From NCBI GenBank assembly GCA_045106765.1, contig JBGCFD010000070.1, positions 7,104 through 71,103 on the forward strand: 64,000 bases of DNA. Reading direction: 5' to 3'. Source of the DNA: CAJQQY01 sp045106765. GTDB taxonomy: Bacteria; Bacteroidota; Bacteroidia; Chitinophagales; Saprospiraceae. Under the pieces are notes generated by a model. The model saw only the letters and a program-made list of their open reading frames with translations. It did not search any database and was not told where the DNA came from. Below, one piece after another: positions 9,609 to 17,772 of this stretch (position 1 is the first letter of the stretch; every line of letters begins with the position of its first letter). The position numbers were made by a program, and so were the translations under genes.

Positions 9609-9651
9609 GAAAAATGATGAATGACCTAATATAGGAAATTCATCATTTTTC
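9609..9651 (-). terminator. Intra-operon hairpin between rpoZ and coaBC
   Basis: A perfect 14-bp stem (9609-9622 paired with 9638-9651) encloses an inner CCTA/TAGG stem. On the minus strand it ends in TTTTTC followed by GTTT, so it could act as a partial terminator or attenuator that lowers expression of coaBC, porD and the exporter relative to bamD and rpoZ. No effect can be shown from sequence alone. Confidence 0.5.
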
Positions 9652-9677
9652 ATCTAGGATTTACTTTTAATTTTTGA

Positions 9678-10022
9678 TTAAAAGTCTTTTTTCTCGCCAC
9701 CTTCTTTGTAACGATAAGAAATTTCTCCATTTGCAAATTCATCAGCAGCAATCAAAACTGGATTTGGTAATCGCTCATAGAATTTAGAAATCTCGATTTG
9801 TTCTTTATTCTCGTGAATCTCTTCGATTGTATCAGAGTTAACTGCAAATTCGTCCAACTTACTAGTCAATTCTAATTTTAAATCAACTGCTACTCGTGAA
9901 GCTCGTTTGCTAATTACATTTAATGCTTCATAAATATTATCAGCTTCTCCAATAAAATCTTTGATAGAACGTGCTTGAATATTAGCTTCAAGACCTTGAA
10001 CTTTGGATTTGATATCTGTCAT
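9678..10022 (-). CDS. rpoZ: DNA-directed RNA polymerase omega subunit
   Basis: This 114-aa protein matches the divergent Bacteroidota omega family. It has the N-terminal helix with N-I-Y-E-A-L-N-V-I-S-K-R-A and R-V-A near residues 29-44, then an acidic linker and a C-terminal PNPVLIAADEF segment. Omega binds the beta' subunit and helps assemble RNA polymerase. Identification is supported by position: it overlaps the 3' end of bamD by 35 bases and precedes coaBC, as in other Bacteroidota. The overlap suggests translational coupling with bamD. Confidence 0.82.
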   Translation of the reverse strand: MTDIKSKVQGLEANIQARSIKDFIGEADNIYEALNVISKRASRVAVDLKLELTSKLDEFAVNSDTIEEIHENKEQIEISKFYERLPNPVLIAADEFANGEISYRYKEGGEKKDF

Positions 10023-10827
10023 TTTCTAATTGTTTTAATTTTTTAGTAGTGTTATTAAAAATCGAATCCGCCTCTTTTCTGTATTTACTGGTTGTATATT
10101 TATTAATGAATTTTTTATAATATTTCAAAGTGTTATTATATCGCTCTGACTGCTTTGAAAAAATACTATTTTGAGCTAAAAGGTAATTCCCCTTCAATAT
10201 CAAAAATCTCACACGTTCTGCATCTGGAGATTCTGGGAAATCTTTCAACAAGTTTTCAAACGATGTAGTAGCCGCTTGATATTGTCTTAAGTCATAGTAT
10301 AATTCACCTTCAGCAAATGCTTTTTTCTCCATCTTTCGACGCATAATATCAATCAACTTATTGCATTCTGCTACTCGTTCACTTGTAGGATAAGTATTGA
10401 CAAATAATTGAAATTGATCAACTGCTTTGGCTGAATAAGTTTGATCCAAACGATAACTTGGTGAAAGGTTATAATTGGAAAAGCCAATCATGAAATCAGC
10501 TTCTTCTCTATACGTACTATTTGGAAAAGTAGTTGTGAAATTTTTAAAATAATACGAAGCCAAAACATATCTATTTAAGTAAAAATGGGTGTAAGAATAG
10601 TAAAAATATACTTTCTCTGCTTCCACTTTTCCTCTCAAGTTATTAATGATAAGTTCGAAAAGATTCTGAGCTTTTAAGTACTCCTCATCTTCATAATATT
10701 CAAAAGCTTTTTTGTAAATTAAATCTACATCTCCACCTGCTCGTAATTTTTCAAAATCACTTTTACATGAACTAAAAAATATAAATCCGACCGCCAATAA
10801 AATGGGAAAAATTAACTTTATTTTCAT
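9988..10827 (-). CDS. bamD: Outer-membrane assembly lipoprotein BamD
   Basis: This 279-aa protein starts with a lipoprotein signal whose lipobox is F-F-S-S-C near residue 20. TPR-like helices follow: a first unit with Y-Y-E-D-E-E-Y-x-K-A near 45, then F-P-N-S-T-Y-R-E-E-A and the paired YPTSERVAECNKLIDIMR block typical of BamD. With BamA it inserts beta-barrel proteins into the outer membrane. It heads the leftward cluster bamD-rpoZ-coaBC-porD-exporter. A TAATTTTG -7 element only seven bases before the ATG implies a very short or absent leader. Confidence 0.88.
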   Translation of the reverse strand: MKIKLIFPILLAVGFIFFSSCKSDFEKLRAGGDVDLIYKKAFEYYEDEEYLKAQNLFELIINNLRGKVEAEKVYFYYSYTHFYLNRYVLASYYFKNFTTTFPNSTYREEADFMIGFSNYNLSPSYRLDQTYSAKAVDQFQLFVNTYPTSERVAECNKLIDIMRRKMEKKAFAEGELYYDLRQYQAATTSFENLLKDFPESPDAERVRFLILKGNYLLAQNSIFSKQSERYNNTLKYYKKFINKYTTSKYRKEADSIFNNTTKKLKQLENDRYQIQSSRS

Positions 10828-10834
10828 AAGTGCG

Positions 10835-10842
10835 CAAAATTA
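10835..10842 (-). promoter_or_regulatory. -7 promoter element of the bamD operon
   Basis: The minus strand reads TAATTTTG, an exact TAnnTTTG match. No clear TTG lies at the -33 distance. Only seven bases separate it from the bamD ATG, so the message would be almost leaderless. Confidence 0.5.
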
Positions 10843-10978
10843 CAATTTTTTATCTAAATAATGAATGTTTTTCTGTTCTATTAAACGGAAGGAAATAGAG
10901 AAATCGTTGGTGAAAATTAAGTTTTTATAAAAAATATTTACAATTTGATTTTGTAGAAACAATCCCTAGTAGTTGTCT

Positions 10979-11030
10979 TAAAAAAAGAATCCTGCTTTCA
11001 GATTTCTCTGAATGCAGGATTCTTTTTTTT
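10979..11030 (-). terminator. Rho-independent terminator of the DUF4412-like gene
   Basis: GAATCCTGC at 10987-10995 pairs with GCAGGATTC at 11014-11022, and an inner 6-bp stem extends it. It is flanked by A and T runs and lies just past the stop at 11046. Confidence 0.85.
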
Positions 11031-11045
11031 TAATGAAAATTTGGA

Positions 11046-11807
11046 TTACATTCCGCCACCCATTTTTTGAAGGTCGTCCATGTCCATCTTTTCGTAACCA
11101 TCAGTATTTAATTTGAAAATACTTTTATCTACTTTCTTTTCAATTTTAGTTGCAGCGAAAGTGATAGAACCACCTTTTCCTTTTTCTCCACCCGAGATTG
11201 TAATCTCAAGAGGCATCTCTTTTAATTTTAATTCAGGTGCACCAGATGATTTCATACTTTCCAACATTGCATCAGAGTATTTAATTGCATCAGTTACATA
11301 GAGTGCAACTTTGACATTATTCTCTTGAGCTTCTTTGTTTTTGAGTATAATATTAGCTTTGTAGCAATCGTAACCTGAGATACTTTTCTTATCTTTTTTA
11401 TCATAAGTTACATCGTATTCAAATGTTTCGTTTTCATCTTTTTCTTGTGCATCTTTTGCTATCTTCTCCATTTCAGTAAAGTCGTCGGCTTTTAATTCTG
11501 TCATCATTTTTTGCCCCATAGCATCAATCAACATTACCATATCCCTTGGGTTTGATTGATATAATACTTGCATTTTCATCATTCCTCCCATGACATCTCC
11601 TGTAACTAAAGACTGATCTTTTGTAAATGCAATATTCATTGTTGCAGTTTTAAGCATTTGTAGTTGAGGTGCAGCAGATGGATCATCTACTTGTAAGTCA
11701 GTAATACCAATAGTAATATTTCCTTCTTCAAGTGCCTTTTGAGCAGATACATTTTGAAGTCCAGCAACTAAAAATACAAAAAGAAAGAGTCCAATAATTT
11801 TTTTCAT
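11046..11807 (-). CDS. Secreted DUF4412-like protein
   Basis: This 253-aa protein has a clear signal peptide (MKKIIGLFLF then a cleavage site at VSAQ). The start at 11807 is preferred; an ATG at 11816 would add three residues. The mature protein has a repeated beta-strand pattern in which Met-rich strands (GDVMGGMMKMQ, MVMLIDAMGQKMM) are followed by a Y-D-V-T-Y and G-Y-D-C-Y-K-A segment, as in DUF4412 and LolA-like periplasmic families of Bacteroidota. It ends in K-M-G-G-G-M. Function is unknown, possibly lipid or lipoprotein handling. It is monocistronic, with its own -7 element about 90 bases upstream and a strong terminator. Confidence 0.6.
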   Translation of the reverse strand: MKKIIGLFLFVFLVAGLQNVSAQKALEEGNITIGITDLQVDDPSAAPQLQMLKTATMNIAFTKDQSLVTGDVMGGMMKMQVLYQSNPRDMVMLIDAMGQKMMTELKADDFTEMEKIAKDAQEKDENETFEYDVTYDKKDKKSISGYDCYKANIILKNKEAQENNVKVALYVTDAIKYSDAMLESMKSSGAPELKLKEMPLEITISGGEKGKGGSITFAATKIEKKVDKSIFKLNTDGYEKMDMDDLQKMGGGM

Positions 11808-11897
11808 TTTAAACATTTTTGAAATTTGAAAAATTGTTAATTTAAATAGGATAGGATGATTTAAGTTAATAACGGTTTTTTATATAAATAACTTATA

Positions 11898-11905
11898 CAA
11901 ATATA
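11898..11905 (-). promoter_or_regulatory. -7 promoter element of the DUF4412-like gene
   Basis: The minus strand reads TATATTTG, an exact TAnnTTTG match, giving a leader of roughly 80 bases. No strong -33 TTG is visible. Confidence 0.5.
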
Positions 11906-12018
11906 AGTGCATTTTTATTTGGAAAAAATCCTTTGAAACTAATTTGGTATATAAAATCTAATGATTCATCTATTTGACGGTTGTTGCAACAAAAAGTAAT
12001 GGATTTCAAAAGACATGC

Positions 12019-12876
12019 CTATTCATTATCCATTTGCTTTAGATAAGTGAAGTTTTTATTGATAAGAGCCATTTTTACTCCTTTTTCATCAAATTTCTTT
12101 TTGATCGCTTCCATGACGTCACAAGATAATTCATATGCTTTACTAGCGTCAACTGCCCAAGTCCAAGTTTTGATATTGATGCCAATATTATTAAATCCAA
12201 TTACTCTAACAGGTACTTTAGGTTTTCCCATTCTGATATCTTCTAATGTTCTATTATCTAAAGAAAGAGGATGTTTTGCAATTTCTTCTTGAATAATTTC
12301 TCGAATTAAATCAATATCGGAACTCATTGCTACATTAAATTCAATCGGCCTTACGATTTTATCATTACTAAAATCAAAATTGATAATTACCTCATCGCTA
12401 ATAACTGTATTGGGAATAATAATTCGTCTATTTTCAAAATCTCGAATCACCGTATGCCGAAGTGTAATATCTTCTACAAATCCTTGCATCGTCTCTCGAA
12501 TTAAAAGTCGATCATTGACTCGAAAAGGTTTAAAAATAATGATGAATAAACCACTTATAATATTACTTAAAGCATGCTGCGAAGCAAAACCTGCAGCTAC
12601 TGCTAAGATCCCTGCACCTGCTAGCAAGGAGTTAGCTACTTGTCTCATTTGAGGAATTTCATAGATCGCCCAACCAAATCCCACGAGGTAAATAATTGCA
12701 CTCATGGCATGTCCCACAAATTTGTAATTAGTAGGATCATTATTTATAATTCCAGAGGAATTTTTGATAAATCTAGTATATAATTTCTGAAAAATAAATG
12801 CGACAATTATTGTTGCAAAGAAAATGATAACTGGAATTGAGGTTTCAAAAATATAATTTAAAATGGTATCTTTCAT
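12019..12876 (-). CDS. MscS-family small-conductance mechanosensitive channel
   Basis: This 285-aa protein has an N-terminal membrane segment, a second near residue 50-70, and the pore-lining TM3 with alternating Gly and Ala (LLAGAGILAVAAGFASQ near residue 88). The beta domain follows, including F-K-P-F-R-V-N-D-R-L and the P-N-T-V-I-S-D-E segment that matches the MscS PNS motif, then an alpha/beta tail. It forms a homoheptameric inner-membrane channel that opens under membrane tension and protects against osmotic downshock. It sits between the DUF4412-like gene and the acyltransferase, same orientation, probably with its own expression. Confidence 0.9.
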   Translation of the reverse strand: MKDTILNYIFETSIPVIIFFATIIVAFIFQKLYTRFIKNSSGIINNDPTNYKFVGHAMSAIIYLVGFGWAIYEIPQMRQVANSLLAGAGILAVAAGFASQHALSNIISGLFIIIFKPFRVNDRLLIRETMQGFVEDITLRHTVIRDFENRRIIIPNTVISDEVIINFDFSNDKIVRPIEFNVAMSSDIDLIREIIQEEIAKHPLSLDNRTLEDIRMGKPKVPVRVIGFNNIGINIKTWTWAVDASKAYELSCDVMEAIKKKFDEKGVKMALINKNFTYLKQMDNE

Positions 12877-12944
12877 AAATTGTTTTTTATGATAAAATGT
12901 TGATGATCAGTTGATTATAGACCGGTATTCGCACGGCAGTTTCT

Positions 12945-13817
12945 TCAGCGAGTTAATTTCCAGCGTTTATGAGACCAAAGCCAATCTTGCGGTTTTTTCA
13001 AAATTTGTTGCTCTAGTTTTTGCATATAGGCTGTGGTGATTTCTCCTTCAGTTGAACCTCTTGGAGTATCAGTTATAGTTTCTAATCGCACTTCGTAGTG
13101 TCCTCTTTTCACTCGATTAATTGCCATATTAATGGCAGGATAATCCATACGGCGAGCCATCCGATCTCCTCCCCAAAGGCAAGCAGTTTTAAAATAAAAA
13201 AAATGGACCCAATCTGCTTTTTTTGCTGAACTTTTAGAAGGACTTTGATCAGCAATATAAACGAAAAGAGCAGGTCTTTTGTCCCAATTTGCGATGACTT
13301 TATTTGCCTGATCAGGATAGAGTACCATCACATTTTCATGTGTTCTATATTTTTGAATATAACCGTCGAGATATTTATTTTTAATACGAGCAACAACACC
13401 TACTGTGATGCATTTTAATTGTAAACTGATCGCTTGAACTGCCCACTCCCAGTTGCCGTAATGACTTGCCATACCAACCACATTTTGTCCTTTGTCATAA
13501 TATTGATCAGCTACTTCAGGATTAACAAATTTATATCGTTTTAAAATTTCAGCATCACTCATTGACATTCCTTTGATGCCTTCGAGCAAGATATCACAAA
13601 GATTTCGATAAGATTTTTCAATCAATGAATTAATTTCAGTCTCACTTTTTTGAGGGAATGAATATGTCAAATTTTCCTTCACAACTTTATATCGATATTT
13701 TATCACCTTCAAAAAGAGAAATCGCAATCCATCCGAAATTCGATACAATAACCAAAAAGGAGTAATCGAAAAAAGGAAGACCATGACTCTGAAAAATATA
13801 TAGGATATTAACTGCAT
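12945..13817 (-). CDS. LpxL/HtrB-type lysophospholipid or lipid A acyltransferase
   Basis: This 290-aa protein has an N-terminal hydrophobic anchor (residues ~5-25) and the acyltransferase HX4E motif H-Y-G-N-W-E near residue 118. A D-Q-S-P block near 190 and the C-terminal WLWSHKRWK signature complete the family pattern. These enzymes add secondary acyl chains to lipid A or related ornithine or phospho-lipids at the inner membrane. The acyl donor and acceptor cannot be read here. It is divergent from the asparaginase gene and carries its own -7 element twelve bases before the ATG. Confidence 0.85.
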   Translation of the reverse strand: MQLISYIFFRVMVFLFSITPFWLLYRISDGLRFLFLKVIKYRYKVVKENLTYSFPQKSETEINSLIEKSYRNLCDILLEGIKGMSMSDAEILKRYKFVNPEVADQYYDKGQNVVGMASHYGNWEWAVQAISLQLKCITVGVVARIKNKYLDGYIQKYRTHENVMVLYPDQANKVIANWDKRPALFVYIADQSPSKSSAKKADWVHFFYFKTACLWGGDRMARRMDYPAINMAINRVKRGHYEVRLETITDTPRGSTEGEITTAYMQKLEQQILKKPQDWLWSHKRWKLTR

Positions 13818-13828
13818 AGTTTTTTTTA

Positions 13829-13836
13829 CAAAAATA
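13829..13836 (-). promoter_or_regulatory. -7 promoter element of the acyltransferase gene
   Basis: The minus strand reads TATTTTTG, an exact TAnnTTTG match, 11 bases before the ATG. Confidence 0.45.
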
Positions 13837-13954
13837 TTATTTGTATTCTAATACTCGCTTATGCTTTAGAGTTCTTTTAAAAAAAATAAAATAAGTTTTT
13901 GATTAAAAATGATGATATTCTTTAATTACATTAGCATAAAATAATACCAAATCT

Positions 13955-14938
13955 ATGTTTTCTAGACGAAAATTTTTATCACGCTCTGCTCTTGGCTCTA
14001 TGTCTCTCGCAATTGGAACTTCATGTAATGCCAAAGAAAATTCATCATCAACTTCTGATGTTGGAAATTTTACCCCCAAAGTTATTGCTACTTGGAAACC
14101 TAATATAAAAGCCACCGAAGCGGCTTGGAAAATAATCGAACAAGGCGGAAAAGCAATAGATGCAGTTGAACAAGGTGTCCGTGTGCCTGAGGCAGATCCC
14201 GAAGATATGTCTGTAGGATATGGCGGTCGACCTGACCGAGATGGAAAAGTTACATTAGATTCTTGTATTATGGATGAAAATGGAAATTGTGGTTCGGTCT
14301 GTTTTTTACAAAATATTAAACACCCCATTTCGGTAGCTCGAAAGGTGATGGATAAAACACCACATGTGATTTTGGCAGGAGAAGGTGCTCTTCAATTTGC
14401 GCTTTCTGAAGGATTTGAAAAAGAAGATTTGATGACTGAGAAGTCAACTCAGGAATGGCAAGAATGGCTCAAAGAAAAAAAATATGAACCGATCATTAAC
14501 ATCGAGAATCATGATACCATAGGGATGCTAGCTTTGGATAAAAATGGGAATCTGTCAGGTGCTTGCACCACAAGTGGACTTGCTTATAAAATGCATGGTC
14601 GAGTAGGAGATTCTCCAATTATTGGTGCTGGACTCTTTGTTGATAATGAAATCGGAGCAGCAACTGCAACAGGAATGGGCGAATTTGTTTTAAAAACATT
14701 AGGTTCCTTTTTAGTTGTTGAATTGATGCGACAAGGTCGAACGCCTCAAGAAGCTTGTGAAGAAGCTGTGATGAGAATTGTCAAAAAACAAAAGTATCAA
14801 GATTTTCAAATTGGATATTTAGCAATGAATAAAAAAGGAGAAGTTGGTTCATATTGCATTCATCCAGGATTCAATTACGCACAACATCAAAATAAAAAAG
14901 GTGAAATATTTAATTCAGATTCATATGTAAAAAAATAA
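13955..14938 (+). CDS. N4-(beta-N-acetylglucosaminyl)-L-asparaginase family Ntn-hydrolase, Tat-exported
   Basis: This 327-aa protein begins with a twin-arginine signal (S-R-R-K-F-L near residue 3) and a lipobox-like G-T-S-C at residue 24, so it may be a Tat-exported lipoprotein. The mature enzyme has the glycosylasparaginase order: W-K-I-I-E-Q-G-G-K-A-I-D-A early, VGYGGRPDRDG near 88-98, then HDTIGMLALD, where Thr188 is the nucleophile freed by autocleavage. TTSGLAYKMHGRVGDSP follows for substrate binding. The family cleaves the GlcNAc-Asn bond of glycoasparagines in the periplasm, or at times other beta-aspartyl bonds. The gene stands alone. Confidence 0.88.
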   Translation: MFSRRKFLSRSALGSMSLAIGTSCNAKENSSSTSDVGNFTPKVIATWKPNIKATEAAWKIIEQGGKAIDAVEQGVRVPEADPEDMSVGYGGRPDRDGKVTLDSCIMDENGNCGSVCFLQNIKHPISVARKVMDKTPHVILAGEGALQFALSEGFEKEDLMTEKSTQEWQEWLKEKKYEPIINIENHDTIGMLALDKNGNLSGACTTSGLAYKMHGRVGDSPIIGAGLFVDNEIGAATATGMGEFVLKTLGSFLVVELMRQGRTPQEACEEAVMRIVKKQKYQDFQIGYLAMNKKGEVGSYCIHPGFNYAQHQNKKGEIFNSDSYVKK

Positions 14939-15464
14939 TGTAGTACTTTTATGAATATTAATATTCTCTATTGGAAATATTGATGTTTTATTTACCTTTA
15001 TGGTAATCAGATGTATTAATTTAATTAATAAAGACATTCGAAATAAAGGACTTAAAGAAAAAACTTCCTCTCAGTTTTATTTTTAAGTTTATATTAAGCG
15101 GTTAAAAGCGGAAAAAATAAATCAAATCAAAATCGTTGCTAATCCATCATGGAATTTTTTTTTCCAAAATTCTTAAAAGGAAACTTATCCTTTTGTCCCA
15201 AAAATTAAATAATCCACCTAAACCTTATTCAGGTTTTATTACAAAACAACCTATCAATATTTACACAACTTTAATTATTGCCTTTATTTCTCAGGCATTG
15301 GCATTGGATTTGTATTAAAATATAAAAAATTAATAATTTATATTTTTTTATAATAAAAAATACAAATGTGCAAAGCTGAGTAGAGTCTATTATAAAGAAA
15401 TCCTAAAAAACAAAGAAAGGATAAAATCATTTTATACAAAAATGATTCTTTCAAAAACATTGAT
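14939..15464. other. 526-bp intergenic region
   Basis: No gene is supported here; a 60-codon frame at 15136-15318 starts with TTG and has no features. There is a palindrome GAATATTAATATTC at 14953-14966. A 9-bp hairpin at 15425-15447 (AATCATTTT paired with AAAATGATT) sits 17 bases before the start of the response regulator and could affect its translation. No exact TAnnTTTG element is visible. Confidence 0.5.
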
Positions 15465-16127
15465 ATGGATACAGTTCGAATAGTTATAGCCGATGACCAC
15501 CAATTGTTTATAGAAGGTATCAAAACCATTTTAAACAGAGCAAGTAATTTTCAATTTGAAATTATTGGAGAAGCTCATTCTGGCAAAGATTTGTTAGAAT
15601 TATTGAAGGAAGTTCAACCTGATTTACTTTTGTTGGATTTGAATATGCCTGAGGGGGATGGTTTGAATATGTTGTCGATTGTCAAGAAAAAATATAAAAC
15701 AATGCAAGTTTTAGCATTGACGATGTACGATGAAGTGAAATTGGTGCGAACGGCATTTAATGAAGGCGTAGATGGGTACATTCTAAAAAGTACTGGAAAA
15801 TTAGAACTACTCGAAGCGATTGATGAAATTATTGATGGAGGAAGATTTTTTGGAGATGGAGTGAAAATCCATATTATGCCAGAAGATCAAAGAGATGCGA
15901 TGCCAAGTAAATTTGATGATAAATTTGTCAAAAAATATAACTTGACGAAGCGTGAAATTGAAATATTAAGGTTGATTACTTTGGCCTTGTCTAATAAAGA
16001 AATCGCTAAAAAATTATTTATCAGCGATCAAACTGTAAGTGTGCATAGAAAAAATATTATGCGAAAATTACAAGTTTCAAATACTGCTGCATTGATAAAA
16101 ATGGCGTATGATAATTCTCTCGTTTAG
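15465..16127 (+). CDS. NarL/FixJ-family response regulator
   Basis: This 220-aa protein has a receiver domain (1-125) with the acidic pair D10-D11, phosphoacceptor D58 in LLLLDLNMPEGDG, and the conserved Lys near 108 in Y-I-L-K-S. The LuxR-type helix-turn-helix at ~150-215 has LTKREIEILRL, SNKEIAKKLFIS and QTVSVHRKNI. It would activate or repress transcription when phosphorylated. No histidine kinase lies next to it, so the partner is unknown. The sensor kinase at 27838-29037 also lacks a regulator, but a link between the two is only a guess. It ends in a terminator shared with the convergent AAA gene. Confidence 0.92.
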   Translation: MDTVRIVIADDHQLFIEGIKTILNRASNFQFEIIGEAHSGKDLLELLKEVQPDLLLLDLNMPEGDGLNMLSIVKKKYKTMQVLALTMYDEVKLVRTAFNEGVDGYILKSTGKLELLEAIDEIIDGGRFFGDGVKIHIMPEDQRDAMPSKFDDKFVKKYNLTKREIEILRLITLALSNKEIAKKLFISDQTVSVHRKNIMRKLQVSNTAALIKMAYDNSLV

Positions 16128-16143
16128 AACGAAAGAAGCGAAT

Positions 16144-16181
16144 AAAAAAAGAGCGATGAAATTTTCATCGCTCTTTTTTTT
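16144..16181. terminator. Bidirectional terminator between response regulator and AAA ATPase
   Basis: A perfect stem built on AGAGCGATGAAA and its complement is flanked by an A run on the left and a T run on the right. It sits between two convergent stops and can serve both. Confidence 0.9.
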
Positions 16182-16188
16182 GCTCAAA

Positions 16189-17535
16189 TTACAAATTCAT
16201 AAACTTCAAAATATCATCATAAAGTCCTGAGTCATTGGCAAACAGCGCATAATTTTTTGCAGTATTAAACCATTCTTTTGTGGTCGCTCGATGTTGTTTT
16301 ACACCCAATTCTAGATCCTTTGTAGAAAGTGGAGTTGGGATGCCACTCTTCATGGCTTCTTCCAATTTTGATTCAATTGCAATATCAATTACCGCTTCCA
16401 AATCAGCCCCAGAAAAATCTTTTGCTTTTTTGATAACTCTTTGATAATCAATTGTTTCTGTTGGTTTTTCTTTTAATTTTATTTCCAAAATAGCTTTCTT
16501 CGCAACATCATCGGGTGGAGGAACAAAAATAATTCGATCAAATCTTCCAGGTCGTCGAAACGCAGGATCCAAGTGCCATGGTGCATTTGTTGCAGCCAAA
16601 ACTAAGATACCATCATTGTCATATTGTACGCCATCCATCTCTGCTAAAAATTGATTAATGACATGCTTGCCTGCACTATTTTTCATGTCAGTTCGATTCG
16701 CTCCGAGCGCATCTACTTCATCAAAAAATAAAACACAAGGTTTTAGTTTTCGAGCTTTTTCAAAAATTGCATGCAAGTTTCTTTCGCTTTGCCCGATGTA
16801 CATATCTAAAATATCACTAATGCCTACAGGGATAAAATTGGCATTTATTTCTCCAGCTGTAGCTCTAGCCAAATGTGTTTTCCCACAACCAGGAGGACCG
16901 TACATCAAAATACCTCCGCCTATTTTTTTACCATAAGCTTTGTAAATCTCAGGGTGTTCGAGTGGGTGGATAATTTTCATTCGAATCTCTTCTTTCAGTT
17001 TATCCATTCCTCCGACATCTTCAAATGAAGTTTTTGGTCTTTCGATTTCAACGTAACTATCGTCATCATCAAAATTTTCTTCATCTGGCCCACCGAGTTT
17101 TATTTTCTCAGGTTCGGGAGTTGCACCTTCCTGTACTTTCATGTTGATTTCAGATTCAAGGAAAGTGTCTTTTAAACTAGCGTCGATGATAATTGCTTTT
17201 TCGTAAGCATCTTTTGCACTTTCTGCGTCATTAGTTTTTAAAAGCAGTTTTGCCAAAATCAAATATGCTTGGGCAGGAGGCCTTTCCAAATCAACCAACT
17301 CTTCCACCAAAACTAAACCAGTTGATATTTTTCCTAACTCATAAAAAGTTTGTGCAAGCGCGACTTTTACTTGTAAATCATTAGGCGCCATTCGGAGTGT
17401 ATCTTTAATTTCAATTTCTGCTTCTTCCCATCGATCATTCTTCATCAAAGCATTGGCCAATAATTTTCGAAGTGGAATGCTATTGGGGCTTGCTTTGATA
17501 GCTTCTCGGAGAGATTGTATTTCGTCAAAATTCAT
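16189..17535 (-). CDS. TPR-AAA ATPase
   Basis: This 448-aa protein has N-terminal TPR-like helices (residues ~1-115), an acidic linker and a C-terminal classical AAA domain. Walker A is GPPGCGKT at 213-220, Walker B FFDEVDAL near 270-277, and the FRRPGRFDR segment carries the arginine fingers. The start at 17535 (ATG) is chosen over an upstream TTG at 17568 because a -7 promoter element lies at 17566-17573, so the longer form would begin in the promoter. The domain resembles VPS4/katanin/FtsH-type AAA modules that remodel protein complexes; the TPR part probably recruits the target. The cellular role is unknown. Confidence 0.85.
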   Translation of the reverse strand: MNFDEIQSLREAIKASPNSIPLRKLLANALMKNDRWEEAEIEIKDTLRMAPNDLQVKVALAQTFYELGKISTGLVLVEELVDLERPPAQAYLILAKLLLKTNDAESAKDAYEKAIIIDASLKDTFLESEINMKVQEGATPEPEKIKLGGPDEENFDDDDSYVEIERPKTSFEDVGGMDKLKEEIRMKIIHPLEHPEIYKAYGKKIGGGILMYGPPGCGKTHLARATAGEINANFIPVGISDILDMYIGQSERNLHAIFEKARKLKPCVLFFDEVDALGANRTDMKNSAGKHVINQFLAEMDGVQYDNDGILVLAATNAPWHLDPAFRRPGRFDRIIFVPPPDDVAKKAILEIKLKEKPTETIDYQRVIKKAKDFSGADLEAVIDIAIESKLEEAMKSGIPTPLSTKDLELGVKQHRATTKEWFNTAKNYALFANDSGLYDDILKFMNL

Positions 17536-17565
17536 AGGTGTATTTTTTGAAAAAAATAATTTGTA

Positions 17566-17573
17566 CAAATGTA
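17566..17573 (-). promoter_or_regulatory. -7 promoter element of the TPR-AAA gene
   Basis: The minus strand reads TACATTTG, an exact TAnnTTTG match, 30 bases before the ATG at 17535. It fixes the choice of start. Confidence 0.55.
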
Positions 17574-17666
17574 GGAAATTGAGTGGAAATGTTTTTAAGA
17601 GAAAATATTAAGAAACAATTCTTTTTGTCGAAATTTGAAAAAATCTTCTCTTTGATAAATCTCGTG

Positions 17667-17729
17667 GTCAAGTTAAAATTGAAAATCAAGAATGACCAAC
17701 GGAAGTGTTGATTTTAATTTTGGCTTGAC
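17667..17729. repeat. Imperfect inverted repeat upstream of the DinB-like gene
   Basis: Arms at 17667-17689 and 17708-17729 start with GTCAAG and share AAAATT and AAATCAA blocks. The right arm overlaps the candidate -33 region of the DinB promoter, so a protein bound here could control it. Confidence 0.5.
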
Positions 17730-17747
17730 TTAAAAACACGAATTTTG
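17720..17747 (+). promoter_or_regulatory. Candidate promoter of the DinB-like and SDR genes
   Basis: TTG at 17720-17722, then 17 bases, then GAATTTTG at 17740-17747, which matches TAnnTTTG at seven of eight positions counting the free bases. Confidence 0.35.
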
Positions 17748-17772
17748 ACGAAGTACAAAAAAAATAAAAATC

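Noticed and set aside
15136..15318. 60-codon frame between asparaginase and response regulator
   Set aside because: TTG start, no ATG, no recognisable pattern.
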